A DNA stretch of 17,544 bases from CAVVYA01 sp963752345 (GTDB lineage: Bacteria; Pseudomonadota; Alphaproteobacteria; SMXQ01). The DNA is taken from NCBI GenBank assembly GCA_963752345.1, contig CAVVYA010000003.1:1-17544 (forward strand). The letters are read 5' to 3'. Shown here one piece after another: positions 1-7,278 of this stretch; the stretch's first letter is position 1, and every line of letters begins with the position of its first letter. The notes below the pieces were generated by a model. That model did no database searches. It was not told the DNA's origin and saw only the letters and a program-made list of their open reading frames with translations. Position numbers and translations under genes: made by a program.

Positions 1-2944
1 TTCCGTCGCGCTCGGGGGCGCGCAGATGGACCGCAACGGCAGCGCCGTTTCGGTGAACGTCTCGGTCCAGCCGGTGCAGAGTGAGGGCGAGGAGTTTCTT
101 CTGGTCAGCTTCGCTGACGAGCCCGAGCCCAAGAAGCGCGGCGAAACGGTTGCGCAGAACACCGACTCTCCGCATGTCGAGCTGCTCGAACAGGAACTCG
201 ATGCGACTCGCAAGCAGTTGGAAGGCGCAATCGACACTCTCGGCATGACCAACGACGAACTGACCGCGACCAATGAAGAGGCCTCGTCCGTCAACGAGGA
301 ACTTCAATCGACCAACGAGGAATTAGAAACTTCGAAGGAAGAGCTGCAATCGCTCAACGAAGAGCTCACGGCTTTCCTCAATAGTCAGCTCACCGAAACC
401 ATCGAGGTTCAGCGTGCCACCGCCAGCGATCTGCGGAACACGATGAATAGCGGCTAATTTCGCGATGCTGTTCCTGGACGGCAACCTCAACAACCGCCTT
501 TTCACGGCGGCCGCGAAGTCGATGTTCAGCGTCATCGCTTCGGATGTCGGGAGGCCCCTCGCCGATCTGGCCCGCCTGACGAATGACACGCACCTGCTCG
601 CCGACGCCGCCACGGTTTTGGCGAGTCAGAGGCCGCTGACGCGCGAGGTTGAGACCGACGGCGGAGCTTGGTACACCCGCCGTGTCCTGCCCTACCGTGC
701 CCATGACGATCATGTCGAAGGCGTGGTCGTCACTTTCGCCGATATATCTGAGCGGAAAACGGCAGAGCGCGCGATCGACGCGGCGCGCGCCTATTCAATA
801 TAGCATCATCAACACCATTCCCCAGCCGCTTGTCGTCCTTGACGCGGAGCTTCGGGTCATTTCCGCGAGCCGCTCGTTCTACCGCACCTTCTCGGTCAAG
901 CCCGAGGAGACGGTCGGTCGCCAACTCGACGCAATCAATGACGGACGCCTCGACATTGCAGCGCTGCATGGTTTTCTCGATAGGCTCCGGCACGGCGAGG
1001 GGAGCATCGAGAATCATGAGGTCGAGGTCGAACTGCCGACGCTTGGCCCGCGATCGCTGCTCGTGAATGCGCTGGAGATCCATGAGGACGCCGCCGCTAC
1101 CCGCAAAATCCTGGTGACGATCGACGACGTCACCGAGCGTAAGAGGGCGAGCGCGGCGCTGGAGGCCGCCAGGCTGCTGGCGGAGCAGGCCAACCTCGGA
1201 AAGACGCAGTTCCTAGCCGCCGCCAGTCATGACCTGCGTCAACCGCTGCAAACGCTTAGCCTGTTGCAAGGGATACCGGCGAAGAGGATCCAGGACCCTG
1301 CCGACGCAAAGCTGGTCGCCAAGTTCGAGGAAACGCTCGGCGCCATGTCCGGCATGTTGAATACGCTTCTCGACATCAATCAGCTCGAGGCGGGGACCGT
1401 CCGTCCGGGTATCGTCGAATTTCATCGGCGCCCTGCTGGATCGCCTTAATACCGAGTTTGCCTACCACGCGACGGCGAAGGACCTGAGTTGGCGCGTGGT
1501 GTCCAGCGCCTTGCAGGTGCGCAGCGATCCGCGCCTGCTCGAGCAAATGCTCCGTAACCTGCTGTCAAACGCCGTCAAGTATACCGAGCGGGGCAAGGTA
1601 CTGCTCGGCTGCCGTCGCCGCGGCGACATGCTACGCATTGAGGTTTGGGACACGGAAATAGGCATTCCGGCGGACCAGCACAAGGCAATCTTCGAGGAGT
1701 TCCGTCAGCTCCACAATCCCGCCCGCGAGCGCAGCCGAGGTTTTGGCCTGGGTCTTTCCATCGTGCAGCGCATCGGCGACCTTTTGGGCAATCCTGTCAA
1801 TGTTCGCTCCTGGCCGGGCTCCGGGTCGGTCTTCACTGTAGAGGTGCCGCTTGGAAACAACGAGCGGCCGCAGGAGCGAGCGGAGGCGACGACGGACACC
1901 GTGCCAAGTTTAAACGGCGCGATCCTGATCATCGAGGACGATCCAGCGGTGCGCGATGTCCTTGAAATTCTTTTCGAGGGAGAAGGATACCAGACGATCG
2001 CCCTGGGCAGCACGATCGAGGCGCTCGCGTTGGCGGCGCGCGGGACATTGCATCCGGACGTCATCGTTGCCGACTACAATCTTCCGGGAGACCTGACCGG
2101 GGCGGAGGTCATCAAGCGGTTGCGCCTGTCGCTGGGGAGCGAAATACCCGCCGTCTTACCGGTGATATTTCCACCGATACCTTAAACAAGATTTTTACGG
2201 CGGGCTGCGTGCATCTCAGCAAGCCGACCAAGGCGGACACGCTGATACAGCAGATCCAAAGTTTCCTGGCCGCCAAGCCGCGGCGTGGGGCACTTGGCAA
2301 TGCACGACATGCGACTACGGCGACAAGTGTAGCGCAGCCCATAATCTTCGTAGTCGATGATGACCGCGCCGTGCGCGACAGCATGCAGGCATTGCTCCGG
2401 GCGCACGGCCATACCGCCGAGACATATGCGCGGCGAGGCATTCCTCGCGCTCGACCGACAAACGGGCCAGGATGCCTGCTGGTCGATGCCCTGATGCCGG
2501 GCATGGACGGGATCGCGCTGCTGGAGCGGCTGAAGGCCGAGAACCGTGAGCTGCCGGCAATCATGATCACCGGCCGGCGACATCTCGATGGCGGTCCAGG
2601 CGATGAAGGCCGGCGCCGCCGATTTCTGGAGAAGCCCGTTCGGCCCGAGGAACTTCTGGCGAGCATCGAACGCGCGCTCGATCGATGCGGGATTTGTGAA
2701 AGACTTCCGAATGGCGTAGCGCGGCGGCCGAGCGCCTCGCCCGTCTGACGCCGCGCGAACGCGACATCTTGGACCTCGTGGTTCAAGGGCGTCCGAACAA
2801 GATCATCGCTGACGACCTCGGCATCAGTCAGCGCACCGTAGAGAACCATCGAGCCGCCGTGATGAAGAGGGCCGGTGTGGCTTCCTTCCCGACCTGATCC
2901 GCTTGGTCATGGCGGCGGCCAACGAGCCTTCCACCACCCCTTAA
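1..2944 (+). pseudogene. CheB/CheR-type hybrid sensor kinase (PAS-PAS-HK-REC-REC-LuxR), 5'-truncated and multiply frameshifted
   Basis: The reading frame is open from the window edge, so the N-terminus (by family, CheB and CheR domains) is missing. In order I see a coiled coil of NEELQSTNEELETSKEELQS type (about 180-390), PAS 1 with LFLDGNLNNRLF (470-760), PAS 2 (800-1130), a HisKA H-box SHDLRQPLQ (1227-1253), HATPase with N-box NLLSNAVKY and G2 box GFGLGLSIV (1500-1850), receiver 1 with phospho-acceptor in VADYNLPG (1915-2260), receiver 2 with VDALMPGMDG and EKPV (2335-2680), and a LuxR-type HTH (LTPRERDIL...ISQRTVENHR, 2742-2870). Reading through needs frame changes near 460, 795, 1420, 2152, 2428, 2470, 2575, 2628, 2690-2705 and 2886; the restored frame ends with TAA at 2942-2944. 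All stops met are explained by shifted frames. The family phosphorylates its own receivers in response to cytoplasmic or membrane signals; here it is either a recent pseudogene or error-containing sequence. Confidence 0.85.
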
Positions 2945-3010
2945 AGCCCCGAAGCATCCCGCGGTGATTACCCACACGGCACCGCTACCGTCTCGGTAGT
3001 TTCCGGGGCT
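2945..3010 (+). terminator. Possible terminator: nested inverted repeats after the kinase gene
   Basis: Directly after the restored kinase stop, AGCCCC (2945-2950) pairs with GGGGCT (3005-3010). Between them CTACCG (2985-2990) pairs with CGGTAG (2994-2999) around a 3-nt loop. There is no T-run, so this may be a factor-dependent end or just a structured spacer. Confidence 0.3.
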
Positions 3011-3211
3011 ATCGCTTCCTGCCACATATCATAGTGTATCCGCGAAGCTGAGTAATAGGAGGCGGTCAACGCCCATTGCTCAAGGCGGGCCAGTGTCACG
3101 GTGGAATTCCAAACTCACGGTCCAAACCGCGGCATACCGGCACCCACGACGATTGCACGGGGAAGCGGCATCGAAATCGAATGTCCGAGCCCCCGCGTTC
3201 GGAGATGGATC

Positions 3212-3453
3212 ATGAAAAATATAACCTTACTAGCCGCGTTATCTTTACTGGTTCTTGCCCTGACAGCTTGCGGCAGCAGCACGTCGGACCGCGCCCTGAG
3301 CGGCGCCGGCATCGGCGCGGGCGTCGGCGCGCTCGGCGGCTGGATGGTCGGCAACCGGGTCGGCGGTGCGTTGATCGGCGGTGCCGTCGGTGCCGGCACG
3401 GCGCGCTCACGGACAAGGACCAGGTCAACCTCGGTAAGCCGGTCTGGCGCTAG
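3212..3453 (+). pseudogene. Small glycine-zipper lipoprotein (OsmB/YMGG-like), frameshifted
   Basis: The start ATG at 3212 is preceded by GGAG at 3201-3204. The product begins with a lipoprotein signal (MKNITLLAALSLLVLALTAC, lipobox LTAC, acylated Cys at residue 20). A Gly-rich zipper follows (GAGIGAGVGALGG, GGALIGGAVGAG). After about 3395 the expected C-terminus (GALTDKDQVNLGKPVWR, TAG at 3451-3453) lies in the +2 frame, so one indel separates the halves; the unshifted frame runs on to 3493 with an Arg/Ser-rich tail that does not look native. Proteins of this type are outer-membrane or periplasmic lipoproteins often induced by osmotic or envelope stress (family knowledge). It lies just upstream of an OmpA-like lipoprotein and is probably co-transcribed with it. 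Confidence 0.7.
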
Positions 3454-3495
3454 ACGACGCGGCATTAGGCCAAATTCACAATCAAGGAGGTAATC

Positions 3496-3968
3496 ATGTT
3501 CGGATTCATAGCTACACCATCCTGGCGGCCACTCCTGGCGTCCGTCGCTTTTCTCGCTTTGGCGGCCTGCGCGGGTCAAGGTTACAGCCGCGCACTGGCC
3601 CAGAAATGGCCGGTGCCTGGTACCAAATCTTCTTTGACACGAACGAGAGCGATATCAGCCCGCGAGGCAACATGATCGTCGCCAAGGTGGCGGAGGTCGT
3701 GAAGAGCAACAACGATGTTCGGGTGACGGTCATCGGGAAGACCGATCGCGCCGGTAGTCAGCTTGCCAACGCCACGGTCTCGCAGAAGCGTGCGGAAGGC
3801 GTGCGCAACGCTCTTATCGCAACTGGCGTTCCCGCAGCGCGCATCGACACGAGCTGGGTGGGCGAGAACAAGCAGGATGTGGCAACGCCAGACAACGTCG
3901 TCGAACAACGCAATCGCGTGGTCGATATCATTGTCCAGCTGCCATATCAGGCGTCAGCACAACAATAA
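3496..3968 (+). pseudogene. OmpA-like peptidoglycan-binding lipoprotein, frameshifted
   Basis: A near-perfect Shine-Dalgarno AAGGAGG (3484-3490) sits six bases before ATG 3496. The N-terminus is a lipoprotein signal with lipobox LAAC (residues 24-27). From about 3600 the coding frame moves by one base and continues as an OmpA C-terminal domain: WYQIFFDTNESDIS (beta 1), VTVIGKTDRAGS (the canonical G-H-T-D-R-x-G motif, with Lys for His), QKRAEGVRNALIATGVPAARIDTSWVGE and EQRNRVVDIIVQ, ending with TAA at 3966-3968. The unshifted frame stops at TGA 3673-3675. The family anchors the outer membrane to meso-DAP of peptidoglycan. Only one indel near 3600 separates this from an intact gene of about 157 codons, so it may be functional in the organism if the indel is an error. 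Confidence 0.75.
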
Positions 3969-3977
3969 CGACGTACC

Positions 3978-4033
3978 CACCCCGACGACGACGACGAGGA
4001 CGACCCCGTCGTATAACCCCCGTCGTCGGGGTG
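3978..4033. repeat. 13-bp inverted repeat built from CGA/CGT triplets
   Basis: CACCCCGACGACG (3978-3990) is perfectly complementary to CGTCGTCGGGGTG (4021-4033). The 30-nt loop holds a second possible pairing, ACGACG (3991-3996) with CGTCGT (4007-4012). It lies between the OmpA-like gene (ends 3968) and the PRC-barrel gene (starts 4058). It could be a terminator, an attenuator or an mRNA-stabilising hairpin; no T-run follows. Confidence 0.6.
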
Positions 4034-4057
4034 CGGCAATCAGCAGAGGAAACGCAC

Positions 4058-4448
4058 ATGAATAAATCAATGTTGCTCGCCAGCGCTGCCATAATGAATT
4101 TAGGCCTTCTTTCCGGTACGTCTTCGCTCAAGGGCTACCGCAGACTGTCGAGATCGCAACGGTAGATTTGAAGAAGGTGGCGGCCGGCTATCGCGCCACC
4201 GAAGTGGTCGGAACCGATGTCGTAAACGAAGCCAACGACACCATCGGGAAGATTGACGATCTCCTCGGACTCGCGACGGCAGTGAGCCCTATGCCGTATT
4301 GCAGGTCGGTGGCTTTCTTGGCATGGGCACGCATCTGGTGATCGTCCGTTATGACAGCCTGCGCTTCAAGGACAACAAAATCGTGTTGCCCGGCGGGACG
4401 AAGGATGGGCTCAAGATGCTGGCTACATTCAATTACACGACAAAATAA
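4058..4448 (+). pseudogene. PRC-barrel domain secreted protein, frameshifted
   Basis: ATG 4058 follows AGAGGA at 4045-4050. The N-terminus is signal-peptide-like (MNKSMLLASAAIMNLGLLSG). Near 4127 the frame shifts and continues AQGLPQTVEIATVDLKKV. A PRC-barrel core follows: YRATEVVGTDVVNEANDTIGKIDDLL, then after a second shift near 4270 EPYAVLQVGGFLGMGTHLVIV and RYDSLRFKDNKIVLPGG, stopping at TAA 4446-4448. Unshifted, the frame would stop at TAG 4162-4164. PRC-barrel proteins (named after the photosynthetic reaction centre H subunit) are small beta-barrel modules; secreted versions in Rhizobiales have no firm function. It follows the glycine-zipper and OmpA-like lipoprotein genes, suggesting an envelope-stress gene group. 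Confidence 0.7.
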
Positions 4449-4541
4449 CAGCCCGCTGAATTTGAAAGTGCTTCTTGCATACAATCTGTAGGGAGCACTT
4501 CAGGCGGCGGAGCGCAAACTCTTATGAGGCAGGAGAAGGCC

Positions 4542-4940
4542 ATGCCGTCGAACGCAAATCCGGCACAATCGCTTTCGCCGCGGGCTGGTTTGTCCAGCCC
4601 ACATGTATCCTTAAAGCACTTGCCTCATCTCAACGCGTTAACGCAGGGCTTAACTGAAGAATTTGCTTCGGCCGTGGTGATGCACACCCATGTGGAAGAT
4701 TACGATGGTATTTCGGGTCTTACCCCGACGGAGGAGATTCTACGAGATGAAGTTATCCAGCGCTCGCAGATATGCGCCCTAGCTACAACAAAAGAGACAT
4801 CGAGCGATCGCGGGCCAACACTGATGCCTCGCAGGCGCGATTATACGGCTATGCTGGCGTTCGCGGGCACGTTTTTCCTGGCCGCAGCGGTTTTGTACGG
4901 GATGGCCTATTGGCCGGTAATCGATGCACTTTTCAGATAA
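4542..4940 (+). CDS. Hypothetical protein with one C-terminal transmembrane helix
   Basis: I chose ATG 4542 because AGGAGAAGG (4531-4539 region) sits directly upstream; an in-frame ATG at 4524 lacks this. The 132-residue product has a hydrophilic N-terminal two thirds with acidic stretches (HVEDYDGI, TPTEEILRDEVI), a basic PRRRDY, and then one hydrophobic helix (YTAMLAFAGTFFLAAAVLYGMAYW) close to the C-terminus. This suggests a tail-anchored inner-membrane protein with a cytoplasmic N-terminus. I do not recognise a family. An imperfect inverted repeat (AAGTGCT 4466-4472, AGCACTT 4494-4500) lies between the PRC-barrel stop and this gene. Because neighbours are frameshifted, the N-terminal part could also be misread. 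Confidence 0.5.
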   Translation: MPSNANPAQSLSPRAGLSSPHVSLKHLPHLNALTQGLTEEFASAVVMHTHVEDYDGISGLTPTEEILRDEVIQRSQICALATTKETSSDRGPTLMPRRRDYTAMLAFAGTFFLAAAVLYGMAYWPVIDALFR

Positions 4941-4978
4941 GAAAATATCTTCACACACACGTCACAATTTCGAACGGC

Positions 4979-5284
4979 GTGTTTTGCGACACGGCCCTCC
5001 TGGCGCCCGTGATCGAGGATGAGTTCACGACCAGTCTGCGGAGGCGGCTGGAGGAACGCCCCCTCACGATGATCGTCGTTGCCCTCGTGACCGGCTTTAT
5101 CAGCATGATGGCAAACGCGCCGACGCTGTTCACGACCTCGCGTGGTGGTGACCTTACCGCTCAGGAAGTCACTGTCAGCCGTGATCGCGTGGCGCGTGAC
5201 ATAACATCGGAGCTCAGTCGTCTGCGCAGTGCACAGGCTGGCGCGAGGATCTGGCGGATTCTCGGCGGCGAGAATGCAAGATGA
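4979..5284 (+). CDS. Hypothetical ORF with one hydrophobic segment (uncertain)
   Basis: An open frame begins at a possible GTG (4979) and ends with TGA at 5282-5284, about 101 residues. It contains SLRRRLEERPLTMIVVALVTGFISMM, a charged stretch followed by a hydrophobic helix, which vaguely resembles the C-terminus of DUF883-type inner-membrane proteins. A hydrophilic, possibly helical segment (SRDRVARDITSELSRLRSAQ) follows. There is no convincing ribosome-binding site, and the frame may be a fragment of one or two frameshifted genes. Family assignment is not possible from what I see. Confidence 0.3.
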   Translation: MFCDTALLAPVIEDEFTTSLRRRLEERPLTMIVVALVTGFISMMANAPTLFTTSRGGDLTAQEVTVSRDRVARDITSELSRLRSAQAGARIWRILGGENAR

Positions 5285-5308
5285 GGAGCAGCAGGGCGGC
5301 AAGATGCA

Positions 5309-6270
5309 ATGTTCGCGGTGGAACGAAGGGCGAACGCTGGTGATTCCGCAAGCGTGAAAACGAGACATCTCGATGCAGGCCCTAGCGCTCTGAGCTACGT
5401 TCGATCAGTTGCCGCCGCCCAGAAAATTGTCGATTCGCTGAGCTCGTCGATTAAGGGGAAGCCGTCCAGAACACCTTGCGCAAACTCAACGACGCCGTGT
5501 CCGTGACTCCGGCCGCGGCGCACGACGCGGGTCGTGAAATCGCGCGGCAGTTCGCGGCGCGTAGCGCGAGCGATGGAGCGAGCATCAGGATCCTATCACT
5601 CGCGTCCAATTCCGCTGTCCAGACGGAAGATCGCCGCCGCGCCAATGCTATAGCGTCGCAGATACAAGGCATGCCGAAGCGAGATCAGCATGTCGTCCTT
5701 CCAGACATGAACAGTGTGGCCACGGCAACGATCGAGCTGCCGCGTCGGATCATGACGGGATCGCTTTCCGGTGATGATTTGACTGCATTGGTTATATCGT
5801 GCTTCTTCGAGGCGATGCTCGTTGGTGCAGTCCTCATGGCCCACAAAGGCTCCGCGGGACGGCGTCTGCTCATGGCGGCCCGCCGGGCGAAAGGATTGAA
5901 GGACTCCGATCTGACGGCGGTCCTCGCCGCCGGCCGGGACTTGCCTCCTGACCTCGCCTATGTGGCGAGTGAGATCGAGCGATACCGCATCGCGGTATGG
6001 CCGTTCCAGTTCGTCATTGTCGTCCACGGCTGCGCGGATCCGGGGCTTCGGCGCATCGCGGAGGTCATGCCGTCGTTCTGCGCGCTCGACATCGCCATGC
6101 GTCATCCCTTCATCCCCGAGATCGTCATCAGCCGATTGGGTCAATCGGCGCGCGCACGGAGAGACATCGGACCGGCGGGGATTATGGGCGCTGATCCGGA
6201 ACAGGTCATCGCCAGCGCTGCCGCGGCGACGCCCGTGGCCCAGCGATATGCGAGATGCCGCGAGGTATGA
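5309..6270 (+). pseudogene. Unrecognised ORF pair, probably one gene broken by a frameshift near 5460
   Basis: An open frame from ATG 5309 (SALSYVRSVAAAQKIVDSLS) loses coherence at about 5460. The next frame then continues smoothly as EAVQNTLRKLNDAVSVTPAAAHDAGREIARQFAARS and remains open to TGA at 6268-6270. The restored product of roughly 320 residues is Ala-rich and mostly helical, with a hydrophobic stretch (TALVISCFFEAMLVGAVLMA) in the middle and no motif I recognise. Its wobble positions are GC-rich, as expected for a real gene here. A codon-aligned antisense frame (5596-6390) is also open, as often happens opposite GC-rich genes. The coding strand is therefore likely but not certain. 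Confidence 0.4.
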
Positions 6271-6496
6271 GCTTGTTCCGGCTCGCCATGGCGGCGCTCG
6301 ACGAGTATAGGCTTGTGCTGCCTGCCTGCAACCAACGCCGCCGACCACGGACGCTGGGGGACCCACCATCGTCGGCCGAGCATGGAGCACGGCCCAAGTC
6401 TTCGATGAGGAAGGGCCAACTGCTGCTGGCCAGCGAATAGCGTGGCGGAGACCTTCAGAGGGGGGGACCGAGGGTGCTCCCCTAGGGGTTGCTCAG

Positions 6497-6550
6497 AATT
6501 CCCAGATGCCTGAAAGGAATTCCCTGATCCGACGAAGATAATTCCCTGAT
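6497..6550. repeat. Three iterated AATTCCC(T/A)GAT motifs at 21-22 bp spacing
   Basis: AATTCCCAGAT (6497-6507), AATTCCCTGAT (6518-6528) and AATTCCCTGAT (6540-6550) lie in the same orientation, two helical turns apart. A related hairpin with a TTCCCTG arm is at 6651-6668. They could be remnants of a dispersed intergenic repeat or a cluster of protein-binding sites. Confidence 0.6.
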
Positions 6551-6650
6551 ATAGATTTCCAGGATCCGCTAGTTTCTGTTTAGAAAACAGGCGATTGGGG
6601 GCAGTTGGCTGCTGTTGGGAGCCCGTTTTTTGTTCTTAATTTCCTTATTT

Positions 6651-6668
6651 TTCCCTGTTATCAGGGAA
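6651..6668. repeat. TTCCCTG/CAGGGAA hairpin
   Basis: TTCCCTG (6651-6657) and CAGGGAA (6662-6668) form a perfect 7-bp stem with loop TTAT, in an AT-rich stretch downstream of the minus-strand Rnk-like gene. It shares the TTCCCTG core with the iterated motifs 100-150 bp away. It might act as a terminator for either strand, but a strong T-run is missing. Confidence 0.5.
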
Positions 6669-6779
6669 TAGGTGGGTGAGACGGGTTCGCCTGCGACTGC
6701 GTCCTCCGCCAATTCTCTCAATGGGAAGATTTCTCCGGTTGGGGTCGTGTAGAGGCGCGTTAGCGGGGCTGAAAACACA

Positions 6780-7202
6780 TCACGTACTGGCACGCTGCAT
6801 CATTAGCCGACCAGCAGCCTCAGGCTGAAAAACCAGTTCTTGTACCGTGAGCGTTCTTGTTTCACCGGTCAGCCCTCTCCATTCCATTGAGTCCCCGGCA
6901 GCAACTCCGAGCAGGGCGACCCCCACGGGCGTAAGAATGGACAAGAGTCCTTTCAATATGTCCGCTTGCTCCGGATAGACGAGTGTGACCGTACGTTCGT
7001 TCGAGCCGCTTCGAAAGCGCACCTTGGAATCCATGGTCACAACATCCGCCGGCACTTCGTCGGGGTGAACAACTTTCGCTCGCTCCAGCTCTCCTTCTAA
7101 AAAATCTGCAATCGAAAAGAATGCCGAGCCGGGTCGCCCGATAAACCTACTGAGGCGGCTGTGATCTGGCTTAGTGATTATGATATTGGGCAGCGAGGGC
7201 AT
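6780..7202 (-). CDS. Rnk-like nucleoside diphosphate kinase regulator (GreA/GreB C-terminal fold)
   Basis: The 140-residue product has the Rnk/GreA-GreB C-terminal layout. A short helical N-terminal part (SRLSRFIGRPGSAFFSIADFLEGELERAKVV) is followed by the FKBP-like domain: VVTMDSKVRFRSG, RTVTLVYPEQADI, ILTPVGVALLGVAAGDSMEW and TLTVQELV. The length matches Rnk. Rnk proteins bind RNA polymerase in the secondary channel as Gre-like factors and influence nucleoside diphosphate kinase levels (family knowledge). I chose start 7202 because AAAGGAG lies six bases upstream and the N-terminus then matches the family. An alternative ATG at 7277, one base after the upstream stop, would add 25 residues. 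It is co-oriented with a second Rnk-like gene upstream, and the two form a likely operon. Confidence 0.8.
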   Translation of the reverse strand: MPSLPNIIITKPDHSRLSRFIGRPGSAFFSIADFLEGELERAKVVHPDEVPADVVTMDSKVRFRSGSNERTVTLVYPEQADILKGLLSILTPVGVALLGVAAGDSMEWRGLTGETRTLTVQELVFQPEAAGRLMMQRAST

Positions 7203-7278
7203 CCCGAACTCCTTTGGTCCAAATGTGCTGAAGGCGCCACCATCCGTCGCTGAGACGGACGGCGGCGCGACGAACATG

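Larger units (their letters stand above)
6271..6779. other. Gene-poor stretch with short repeats
   Basis: I find no convincing gene here. A 57-codon frame (ATG 6267, overlapping the previous stop as ATGA, to 6440) has a weak ribosome site and unremarkable sequence. A minus-strand frame (6569-6793) overlaps the 3' end of the Rnk-like gene. A 10-bp palindrome CCCCTAGGGG lies at 6479-6488. From about 6490 to 6670 the DNA is noticeably more AT-rich than its surroundings and carries the AATTCCCTGAT repeats and the TTCCCTG hairpin listed separately. Confidence 0.5.

Noticed and set aside
3101..3493. Longer start and end for the glycine-zipper lipoprotein (130 codons)
   Set aside because: The first 37 codons precede the obvious signal peptide and ribosome site, and the Arg/Ser tail results from a frameshift.
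1..4448. Programmed ribosomal frameshifting as explanation for the frame changes
   Set aside because: The shifts occur in both directions, at many unrelated contexts without slippery heptamers or consistent downstream structures, and in unrelated genes.
5596..6390. 264-codon minus-strand frame aligned codon-to-codon with the unknown ORF
   Set aside because: It is the antisense of a frame with better wobble composition; kept only as a caveat in that entry.
6497..6550. CRISPR array or plasmid iterons
   Set aside because: The repeated unit is only 11 bp with 10-11 bp spacers and three copies; there are no cas or replication genes nearby.
6569..6793. 74-codon minus-strand ORF downstream of the Rnk-like gene
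   Set aside because: It overlaps the end of the Rnk-like gene, has no ribosome site and is composed largely of the AT-rich repeat-bearing intergenic DNA.
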